24,026 bases of DNA from Ktedonobacterales bacterium (GTDB lineage Bacteria; Chloroflexota; Ktedonobacteria; Ktedonobacterales; JADMIN01). How positions within the stretch are numbered: position 1 is the first letter of the stretch; each line of letters begins with the position of its first letter. This document shows positions 14,930 to 20,559 of this stretch, piece after piece. Below the pieces are notes generated by a model. It saw only the letters and a program-made list of their open reading frames with translations. It had not been told where the DNA came from and did not search any database. The stretch lies in contig JAICVT010000015.1 in assembly GCA_025935235.1 (NCBI GenBank), positions 1 through 24,026 of the forward strand, read 5' to 3'. A program made the translations under genes and the position numbers.

Positions 14930-15098
14930 GGCGGGGCCAGCGACGAAGCCAGCGACGAAGCCAGCGACGAAGCCAGCGACGAGGCCAGCGCTGCCCTGGC
15001 GAAGCGCGTGGCGCGCGAGAGAGGGAGGCGGGCATGGATTTCAGCGAGGTGATACGCAAGCGGCGCATGGTGCGGCATTTCACCAGCGAGCCGGTTGA
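14928..15098 (+). CDS. Candidate 56-aa leader ORF with (PATK)n repeats, TAATG overlap with the MFS gene
   Basis: ATG 14928 overlaps the MFS stop codon as TAATG, a common translational-coupling arrangement. The frame encodes MAGPATKPATKPATKPATRP and then an Arg/Trp-rich stretch, and ends at TGA 15096-15098 inside the nitroreductase gene. The four-residue peptide repeat is simply the 12-bp DNA repeat read in this frame. There is no family resemblance. It may be a coupled leader peptide or a chance frame; chance is more likely. Confidence 0.2.
   Translation: MAGPATKPATKPATKPATRPALPWRSAWRAREGGGHGFQRGDTQAAHGAAFHQRAG
14939..14986 (+). repeat. 12-bp tandem repeat x4 upstream of the nitroreductase gene
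   Basis: AGCGACGAAGCC occurs three times exactly (14939, 14951, 14963) and a fourth time with one change (AGCGACGAGGCC, 14975-14986). The array begins 10 bases after the MFS stop and ends 47 bases before ATG 15034. Confidence 0.9.
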
Positions 15099-15633
15099 TC
15101 CAGCGGCCATCGAGCGCATTCTGGATTTGGCGCGCCGCGCGCCCAGCGCGGGCTACACGCAGGGGCAGTCGTTCGTGGTGGTGACGGAGCCACAGACACG
15201 CCGCGAGATCGCGCGCATCTGCGGCGAAGACGAATACATCGCCGACGGGTTCGATCCCTTCATCTCCCAGCCGCCGGTGATCGTCGTGCCGTGTGTCAGC
15301 GAGACCGCCTATCACCGTCGCTACCAGGAGCCAGACAAGCTGGACGAGGCGGGCAATGAGACGGAGTGGCCCGTCCCCTATTGGTTCATGGATGTCGGCT
15401 GCTCGGTGATGGGTCTGCTGCTGGCGGTGGTCAACGAGGGGCTGGCGGCGGGCTTCGCAGGCGCGCCGACCAGCGAGCGGATGGCCGAGCTGCGCCGCCT
15501 GCTGGGCATCCCGGATGAGGTCACACCCGTGGGCGTCGTGCCGATTGGCCACGGCGCGCAGGACAAGCCCTCGCCCTCGCTCAAGCGTCGGCGCAAGCCC
15601 GAAGCTGACCTGATCCATCGCGAGCGCTGGTAG
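15034..15633 (+). CDS. Nitroreductase-family FMN oxidoreductase
   Basis: The 199-aa protein has the nitroreductase fold. The N-terminal FMN-phosphate motif is IRKRRMVRHF (residues 7-16), the ARRAPSAGYTQGQSFVVV segment binds FMN, and the C-terminal Gly-rich strand (PVGVVPIGH) is typical. The insert around YWFMDVGCSVMGLLLAVVNEGLA is the dimer-helix region with the flavin-contacting Gly-Cys. Such enzymes reduce nitro groups, quinones or other electrophiles with NAD(P)H; some relatives act in F420 or cobalamin metabolism. ATG 15034 has GAGGGAGGCGGG upstream. Its stop TAG directly abuts the ATG of the next gene, so the two are translationally coupled. Confidence 0.85.
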   Translation: MDFSEVIRKRRMVRHFTSEPVDPAAIERILDLARRAPSAGYTQGQSFVVVTEPQTRREIARICGEDEYIADGFDPFISQPPVIVVPCVSETAYHRRYQEPDKLDEAGNETEWPVPYWFMDVGCSVMGLLLAVVNEGLAAGFAGAPTSERMAELRRLLGIPDEVTPVGVVPIGHGAQDKPSPSLKRRRKPEADLIHRERW

Positions 15634-17148
15634 ATGCTCCGCTCGGCGAGCGAGACAGCGCGGCGCTCACGCGCGCTCTGGGCCAGCGTGTCGCACGCGC
15701 TCAACGCAGCGCTCGACAGGATTCCCGTCGGTGTAGTCACGCTTGGCGTCGGGATCATCGCGCTGACGGCCTCGAACCGGCTGCCCGTCTGGCTGGGCAT
15801 CCCCGCGCGCGACCTCCAGCGTCTGCTCGTCGGCTGGCGAGTGGCGCCGAGCGTGGCGGCGATACTCAGCGCGAGCGCCAGCGCGCTGCTGACCCTGCTG
15901 GCGCTACTGGCCGCCTACGCTTGCCTGCTGGCGGCGGGTTGGGCTACGCCGCCGGGCTGGCTGCGGCGCGCCGCGCGCTGGCTGGCCATCCCCGTGCTGC
16001 TCTGGTCGGTCTTCGCCTCGCTCCAGACGGCGGCCATCCTGGGGCGTGGGCTGGTCGCCAGCGCGACCCAGTCGCCGCCCACCTACACCGCCGACGAGAT
16101 GTATTACAACCAATACGATGCGCGCCTGCTGCTGGCGGGCGTCAACCCATACACCAACGCTGAGACGCATCTCAGCACGGCGATGACCTACTTCCACATT
16201 CGCGGCTTCACGCCGATCGCGCGCGGGCGCTTCAGCGATCCGCGCCACGCGCCGACTGGGGCGGAGATGCGGGCGGTGGCGCGCGAGTATCAGGCGCATC
16301 CGCTCAGTCCGCCGCCTGAACTGGACCCCGACACGCTGCACAGCTATCCAGCGGGCGCGTTCCTGGTGGATGTTCCCTCTGTCTGGCTGGGGTTGCCGGG
16401 AGTGGGCGTCGCGCAGGTCCTGCTCTTCGTGGCGCTCTGCGTGACGCTGGTGGCGTCGGCTCCGCCAGGCGCGCGGCTGGCGCTGGGGATGGTGGTGTGG
16501 GCCAACCCGGTGCTGGCGCAGCGCGTGGTCAACGGTGACTTCGACATCTGGTGGCTGGCCGCGCTGATTGGCGCGTGGCTGCTGGGCGAGCGGCGCTGGC
16601 TCTCTGGCGGACTGCTGGGCGTGTCCTGCGCCATCAAGCAGACGGCCTGGTTCGCGGCGCCGTTCTACTTCTTGTGGGTCTGGCGGAGGGATGGGCTGGC
16701 CGAGGCGCTGCGCCGGACGGGGATCGCCTGCGCGGCCTTCCTGCTCATCAACCTGCCCTGGCTGATCGCCTCGCCGCGTGCGTGGCTCTCCAGCGTGCTG
16801 CTGCCGCTCAGCCTACCGCTGCTGCCCGATGGCAGTGGACTGATCGCGCTGGCCCAGGCGGGCGCGCTGCCGCTCACGTCGTGGCCGTATACGCTGCTGG
16901 AACTGGCTGTGTGGGCGGGCGCGCTGCTCTGGGTCTGGCGGATGCTGGCGCGCGGTCGGCTGCCCTACGCCGGACTGACGGCGGGGCTGCTGCCGCTGCT
17001 GGTGGCGTGGCGCAGCCCGGAGCGTTATTTTCTGCCGCTCTCGCTGCTGGCGCTGGCAGCGCTGCTGCTGCTACTGCGCGCCCCCGCCCCTTCCTCTGCT
17101 GATGATGGTGAACACGTTATCGGGCAACCGCTGCCCGCTGGCGACTGA
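15634..17148 (+). CDS. Polytopic GT87-like mannosyltransferase/glycosyltransferase
   Basis: The 504-aa protein has about 11-13 membrane helices and a long first outer loop at about residues 145-250. That loop contains MYYNQYDARLLLAGVNPYT, the Tyr/Asp-rich region followed by G-x-NPY that marks DUF2029/GT87 and related GT-C enzymes. These transfer mannose or other sugars from polyprenyl-phosphate donors outside the membrane. Motifs such as NPVLAQRVVNGDFDIWWLAAL and LSGGLLGVSCAIKQTAWFAAP are typical of GT87. The ATG follows the nitroreductase stop with no gap. It is the second GT-C enzyme in the window and is not close in sequence to the first. The acceptor is unknown. Confidence 0.75.
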   Translation: MLRSASETARRSRALWASVSHALNAALDRIPVGVVTLGVGIIALTASNRLPVWLGIPARDLQRLLVGWRVAPSVAAILSASASALLTLLALLAAYACLLAAGWATPPGWLRRAARWLAIPVLLWSVFASLQTAAILGRGLVASATQSPPTYTADEMYYNQYDARLLLAGVNPYTNAETHLSTAMTYFHIRGFTPIARGRFSDPRHAPTGAEMRAVAREYQAHPLSPPPELDPDTLHSYPAGAFLVDVPSVWLGLPGVGVAQVLLFVALCVTLVASAPPGARLALGMVVWANPVLAQRVVNGDFDIWWLAALIGAWLLGERRWLSGGLLGVSCAIKQTAWFAAPFYFLWVWRRDGLAEALRRTGIACAAFLLINLPWLIASPRAWLSSVLLPLSLPLLPDGSGLIALAQAGALPLTSWPYTLLELAVWAGALLWVWRMLARGRLPYAGLTAGLLPLLVAWRSPERYFLPLSLLALAALLLLLRAPAPSSADDGEHVIGQPLPAGD

Positions 17149-17185
17149 AGGGCGCGACTGCTCGCCTGCTTCGGCGCAATCTGGC

Positions 17186-17214
17186 TTGACAGGGGCGTGC
17201 GGGGTTTGTATACT
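17186..17214 (+). promoter_or_regulatory. Textbook sigma-70 promoter for the tRNA genes
   Basis: TTGACA (17186-17191) and TATACT (17209-17214) are separated by exactly 17 bases. Transcription would start near 17221, about 30 bases before tRNA-Leu. This is the strongest promoter visible in the window. Confidence 0.9.
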
Positions 17215-17251
17215 GATGGTCGCTACCGAGCGAGAAGCTCGCTGGCGACAT

Positions 17252-17333
17252 GCCTCCGTGGCGGAATGGTATACGCAGCAGGTTGAGGGCCTGTGCCCGC
17301 AAGGGCGTGGTGGTTCGAGTCCACTCGGAGGCA
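17252..17333 (+). tRNA. tRNA-Leu (anticodon GAG)
   Basis: The acceptor stem GCCTCCG pairs perfectly with CGGAGGC (17326-17332), with discriminator A 17333. The D stem is GCG/CGC, and the anticodon stem GCAGG/CCTGT holds loop TTGAGGG with GAG at 17285-17287. A long class II variable arm has stem GCCC/GGGC. The T arm is GGTGG-TTCGAGT-CCACT. The 3' CCA is not encoded (CCG follows). Confidence 0.95.
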
Positions 17334-17454
17334 CCGACGGCGCCGGTGAAGCGGCGCCCAACGAAGCGCTGATGCGCTCACCAGCATCGCTAGCGTGAAG
17401 CGCGATCCGGCGCGTCGCGGCATTTTCGTGGCGCTAGCGGGTCTGGCGCGCAGC

Positions 17455-17526
17455 GGGCGGCTAGCTCAGCGGCAGAGCAATTGCTTTACACGCAAAAGGT
17501 CGGGGGTTCAAATCCCTCGCCGCCCA
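17455..17526 (+). tRNA. tRNA-Val (anticodon TAC)
   Basis: The acceptor GGGCGGC pairs with GCCGCCC (17519-17525), and the discriminator is A 17526. CCA at 17527-17529 is encoded. The D stem is GCTC/GAGC, and the anticodon loop TTTACAC carries TAC at 17487-17489. The T arm is GGGGG-TTCAAAT-CCCTC. The outermost anticodon-stem pair is an A-A mismatch (17480/17496) where tRNA-Val normally has a C-G pair. It lies about 120 bases after tRNA-Leu, probably on the same transcript. Confidence 0.95.
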
Positions 17527-17559
17527 CCAACAGCCACGAGCGGCGAGGGCGCGACCTCC

Positions 17560-18303
17560 TCACATATAGATGCCGCCGTTGATGTCGAGTGAACTGCCGG
17601 TGATGTAGTCACCATCCACGATCAGGAAACGCACCGCCCGCGCGACCTCGTGCGCCGTGCCGACACGCCCCAGCGGGATGCGCCGCACGATCTGCTCCTT
17701 CACATGCTCAGGGACCTGGGTATACATCTCGGTCTCGGTGAAGCCGGGGCAGACAGCATTGACGGTGACGTTGTAGCGCGCCATCTCGATAGCAGCGGTC
17801 TTGGTCAGCCCGATGATGCCAGCTTTGGCGGCGGAGTAGTTGGCCTGGCCAAAGTTGCCTGACTTGCCAACGAATGAGCTGATGTGGATGATCTTGCCGT
17901 GTTTCTGCTCCATGAAGTGCGGCAGCGCGGCCTTCATCGTGTAGAAATAGCCGTTGAGATTGGTCTGCACGACGACATTCCAGTCGGCGATGGTCAGGTT
18001 CTTGAGCGTGCGATCAACGGTGATGCCCGCGTTGTTGACCAGCACGTCGAGCCGCCCGAACTCGGCTACGGCCGTCTCGATCAGCCGCGCCGCCTGATCG
18101 GGATCGGATACATCCGCCTGCACGGCCATCGCCCGCGCGCCGTTGGCTCGCATCTGGGCGACGACCTCTTCGGCGGCGCTGGCGCTTTTCGCGTAGTTGG
18201 CGACGACGCAGGCGCCCCCACCGCCCAGCTCCTCAGCGATTGCGCGCCCGATCCCACGCCCCGCGCCAGTGACGACGACCACCGCATCTTCCAGTTTCGC
18301 CAT
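17560..18303 (-). CDS. SDR-family 3-oxoacyl reductase (FabG/PhaB-like)
   Basis: The 247-aa short-chain dehydrogenase has the NADPH motif TGAGRGIG (residues 12-19), NNAG (90-93), and the catalytic Ser142/143 (HISSFVG), Tyr156 and Lys160 (NYSAAK). It would reduce 3-oxoacyl-ACP or 3-oxoacyl-CoA to the (R)-3-hydroxy form. The FGQANYSAAKAGIIGLTK segment is shared with both FabG and acetoacetyl-CoA reductase PhaB, so the two roles cannot be separated by eye; the PhaZ-like gene nearby favours CoA substrates. GGAGGG lies 6 bases before ATG 18303. The open frame continues upstream to 18624, but only through palindromic repeats. It converges on tRNA-Val. Confidence 0.88.
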   Translation of the reverse strand: MAKLEDAVVVVTGAGRGIGRAIAEELGGGGACVVANYAKSASAAEEVVAQMRANGARAMAVQADVSDPDQAARLIETAVAEFGRLDVLVNNAGITVDRTLKNLTIADWNVVVQTNLNGYFYTMKAALPHFMEQKHGKIIHISSFVGKSGNFGQANYSAAKAGIIGLTKTAAIEMARYNVTVNAVCPGFTETEMYTQVPEHVKEQIVRRIPLGRVGTAHEVARAVRFLIVDGDYITGSSLDINGGIYM

Positions 18304-18336
18304 CGCAGCCCTCCGTTTCCCGCTCGGTCTCGCTTC

Positions 18337-18360
18337 ATATCGCCCGGTATCGCTCGATAT
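18337..18360. promoter_or_regulatory. Possible operator upstream of the FabG-like gene
   Basis: ATATCG (18337-18342) and CGATAT (18355-18360) form an inverted repeat with a 12-base spacer. The same stretch contains a 10-bp direct repeat TATCGCYCGR (18338-18347, 18348-18357). It lies 34-57 bases upstream of ATG 18303. Confidence 0.3.
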
Positions 18361-18431
18361 GGGCGCGTGCCGCCCTACGTCATGCTCTCGGCCATGCTGA
18401 TGTACTCGTTGACTGGAGGAATCGCGCGGCG

Positions 18432-18475
18432 GGCGTCCCTCACCCCAGCCCTCTCCCAGAGAGAGGGAGAAGAAG
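18432..18475. repeat. GC-rich palindromic element (diverged)
   Basis: CCTCACCCCAGCCCTCTCCC, then AGAGAGAGGGAGAAG, forms a short stem and resembles the inverse of the unit at 13315-13359. Confidence 0.5.
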
Positions 18476-18522
18476 GATGTCGCCCACCGCGCCGGTTCGC
18501 CCCCGCCAGCGCGGCGTCCGCC

Positions 18523-18612
18523 AGCTCCCCTCTCCCGCCACAGTTGCGAAGCGCCGTGCCCTCTGGCTCCCCTCTCCCGCCTCGGCGGGGGAGAGGTTGG
18601 GGGAGGGGGGCA
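18523..18612. repeat. Dispersed palindromic element, family A copy 4 with an adjacent half copy
   Basis: A half copy, AGCTCCCCTCTCCCGCCAC (18523-18541), precedes a full copy (18562-18612) with core CCTCTCCCGCCTCGGCGGGG and tail AGAGGTTGGGGGAGGGGGG. Together with 18432-18475 this fills most of the 352 bases between the dodecin and FabG-like genes; no gene is seen there. Confidence 0.75.
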
Positions 18613-18655
18613 AACGCGCGCCACGCCACTCCCTGTTCATCAGTTCAGGCAGCAG

Positions 18656-18871
18656 TCAGGCGCCGCCCTCGTATTTGAAGGAGACTTCGAGCTTGACCCG
18701 GTAGGTCAGCGTTGTGCCGTTCTCGATGTGGATATCCTGCTCCACGACTTTTGCGATGCGCAGGTCACGCAGGCTCTGAGCGGCCTGCGCAATCGCGGCG
18801 GAGGCCGCTTTCTCCCACGACTCTTCGCTGGCGCCAACCAGCGTCACGACCTTGTACACGCTATCCGGCAT
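18656..18871 (-). CDS. Dodecin-family protein lacking the flavin-stacking Trp
   Basis: This 71-aa protein matches dodecin over its full length: VYKVVTLVGASEESWEKAASAAIAQAA, then SLRDLRIAKVVEQDIHIENG and YRVKLEVSFKYEG. Dodecins form 12-subunit hollow shells that store or buffer FMN or riboflavin. The Trp that stacks on the isoalloxazine ring (Trp36 in the Halobacterium protein, in VVWAEVV) is Ile here (LRIAKVV), and the Gln that contacts flavin in archaeal dodecin aligns with Arg. Flavin binding is therefore doubtful. GGAGG lies 6 bases before ATG 18871; upstream in-frame codons to 19090 have no family similarity. It sits between the PhaZ-like and FabG-like genes on the same strand. Confidence 0.88.
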   Translation of the reverse strand: MPDSVYKVVTLVGASEESWEKAASAAIAQAAQSLRDLRIAKVVEQDIHIENGTTLTYRVKLEVSFKYEGGA

Positions 18872-18950
18872 GGTGTCCTCCATTCGCGCGGGCCTCGCTG
18901 GCCCCGGTCGCCATCGCGACCACCAGAGCCTCACTGGATCAATGGACAAA

Positions 18951-18995
18951 CACACGGACTGTACAGACCAAACGAACCGCACGGACTCAACGAAT
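18951..18995. repeat. 9-bp periodic degenerate repeat (5 units)
   Basis: Five consecutive 9-mers fit NNNACRRAY: CACACGGAC, TGTACAGAC, CAAACGAAC, CGCACGGAC, TCAACGAAT. The array lies 80 bases upstream of the dodecin start, in the 253-base gap to the PhaZ-like gene, and is less GC-rich than its surroundings. The rest of the gap shows nothing I can name. Confidence 0.6.
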
Positions 18996-19124
18996 CGCAA
19001 GCGCCTCCTTTCCTCAACGACCCAACTCCATGTCCCGGCGCGTCTGGCGCATCCTGCGCCGCGCCGACTCAACTCCGCCAACCACCCCACATCGCTCTGA
19101 GTACGTTCGCCCTCCTGCGCGTCG

Positions 19125-19952
19125 CTAGTCGCTGGCCAGGAAGGCGCCGATGACAGGCGCCAGCTCCGCGGCTCGCAAGACGAAGCCGAGATGGCCGCCG
19201 TGAAAGACGTGCAAGTGCGAGCGTGGCGCCAGCAGATGCATCAGCCGCGCGTTGACCAGCGGGATCAGCCGATCATCGTCGCCTGCCACGATCAGTGTAC
19301 GCTGGCGCAGACAGGGCAGCCAGGGCAAACTGGTCCAGCCAGCGCCGCCGAGCAACTGGTAGAGGTAGCCGCGCGGGTCGCCCAGCCGCAGCATCACGGC
19401 GAGGTCGCGCGCGAGCGCCGGATCGAGCGCGCCGCTAGCGATCTCCGGCGCAAGCTCTGGCGCGATAGCCTCCAGCGCGCCGCGATCGCTCCCGCTCCAC
19501 GGCGCCGCCAGCGCAACCCACGCCGCCGGATCGCCGGGAACCATCAGCGCGCCCATCGCCGTGCTGACCAGCGCCAGCCGCCGGCAACGCCAGGGATGCT
19601 GCAGCGCGAATTGCTGGGCCAGCGCGCCGCCCCACGAGACACCCAGCGCATCCACGCGCTCGTAGCCAAGCTGATCGAGCAGCCGCTCCACCAGATAGGC
19701 CAGCGCAGGGAAGCGATAGGGTAGCGGCGGCGTGGGTGAGCCGCCGACACCCGGCGCATCGAAGCGGATCACCTCGATGGCTGGGTCGAGCGCGTCCACC
19801 AGCGGCCGCAATAGCTCCAGGCCGACGCCGATGCCATTCATCAGCAGCAGCGGCGTGCGCGTCCCGTCCCCCGGGCGGATGGCGACGCGGAATCGCTGGC
19901 CCAGCACGCGGATGTCGCACGTGGTCAGCTGGCTGGTCGTTGCGGATGGCAT
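19125..19952 (-). CDS. phaZ: Poly(3-hydroxyalkanoate) depolymerase-like alpha/beta hydrolase
   Basis: The 275-aa alpha/beta hydrolase closely resembles the intracellular medium-chain-length PHA depolymerase of Pseudomonas, which is about 283 aa. Shared blocks include LLLMNGIGVGLELLRPLVDALD, DAPGVGGSPTP, YRFPALA and GVSWGGALAQQFA. Also shared are GAGWTSLPWL and AGDDDRLIPL. The catalytic triad would be Ser106 (GVSWG), Asp in AGDDD (225-227) and His254 (GGHLG). It would release (R)-3-hydroxyalkanoic acids from storage polymer. ATG 19952 has GAGGTGAGG upstream. The hydratase gene precedes it by 99 bases on the same strand. A related monoester hydrolase is the main alternative; no PHA synthase gene is in the window. 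Confidence 0.8.
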   Translation of the reverse strand: MPSATTSQLTTCDIRVLGQRFRVAIRPGDGTRTPLLLMNGIGVGLELLRPLVDALDPAIEVIRFDAPGVGGSPTPPLPYRFPALAYLVERLLDQLGYERVDALGVSWGGALAQQFALQHPWRCRRLALVSTAMGALMVPGDPAAWVALAAPWSGSDRGALEAIAPELAPEIASGALDPALARDLAVMLRLGDPRGYLYQLLGGAGWTSLPWLPCLRQRTLIVAGDDDRLIPLVNARLMHLLAPRSHLHVFHGGHLGFVLRAAELAPVIGAFLASD

Positions 19953-19997
19953 CGGCGCCTCACCTCATTGTGATAGACGATACGAGAGATAGCGGTT

Positions 19998-20014
19998 TGT
20001 ACCTGTACCGTACA
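19998..20014. promoter_or_regulatory. Possible operator upstream of the phaZ-like gene
   Basis: TGTACCTGTACCGTACA contains TGTAC twice in tandem with 1 base between, and the outer TGTAC pairs with GTACA as an inverted repeat around 7 bases. It lies about 46-62 bases before ATG 19952, where a TetR-type or similar regulator could bind. Confidence 0.35.
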
Positions 20015-20051
20015 CCTGGCCGAGACATCACCGGCTCGGCCTCGTGGCAGC

Positions 20052-20516
20052 CTAGCCCAGCAGCATTCCCAGCGTATCGGCGACCAGCGCGGGCTTCTCC
20101 TCGCCCTCGATCTCCACCGTGTGGCGAGTGGTCATCAGCGTGCGGCCGGGGCCTTTGCGCTCGACCGCGATCAGCGTGGCGCGGTCGCGGATGCGCGCGC
20201 CCGCCTTGACGGGATTGATGAAGCGCAGCTTGTCGGCGCCGTAGTTCAGCGCTGCCTGCACGCCAGTGGGGATGACCCCGATCGAGGCGTGCATGGCGGG
20301 CAGCAGCGAGAGCGTCAGGTAGCCGTGGGCGATGGTCGAGCCGAAAGGACTCTCACGCCGGGCGCGCTCGACATCAACGTGAATCCACTGGTGGTCGCCC
20401 GTGCAGTCGGCGAAGGCGTTGATCATCTCCTGGCTGACCGTCAGCCAATCCGAGACGCCCAACTCTTTGCCGATGAACTCGTCAATCGCCGCCAGGCTGA
20501 AATCGTCCACGCTCAT
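20052..20516 (-). CDS. MaoC-type (R)-specific enoyl-CoA hydratase (HtdZ/PhaJ-like)
   Basis: The 154-aa hot-dog-fold protein contains the hydratase-2 motif FADCTGDHQWIHVDVERA with catalytic Asp41 and His46, followed by FGSTIAHGYLTLSLL. The GDHQWIH variant, rather than GDxNPxH, matches mycobacterial Rv0130/HtdZ-like (R)-3-hydroxyacyl thioester dehydratases. It interconverts trans-2-enoyl-CoA and (R)-3-hydroxyacyl-CoA, linking beta-oxidation to polyester metabolism. GAGGAGG lies about 9 bases before ATG 20516. The acyl-CoA dehydrogenase stop is only 43 bases upstream, so the two form an operon. Confidence 0.88.
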   Translation of the reverse strand: MSVDDFSLAAIDEFIGKELGVSDWLTVSQEMINAFADCTGDHQWIHVDVERARRESPFGSTIAHGYLTLSLLPAMHASIGVIPTGVQAALNYGADKLRFINPVKAGARIRDRATLIAVERKGPGRTLMTTRHTVEIEGEEKPALVADTLGMLLG

Positions 20517-20559
20517 ACGCTGCGCCTCCTCACGCGGATTGCTACGACACGACACGCCG

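Noticed and set aside
14939..14986. Short repeat array as a CRISPR
   Set aside because: Units are 12 bp with no spacers and no cas genes; it is a simple tandem repeat.
18304..18624. N-terminal extension of the FabG-like frame
   Set aside because: It translates palindromic repeats; ATG 18303 has a good ribosome site and begins the SDR fold.
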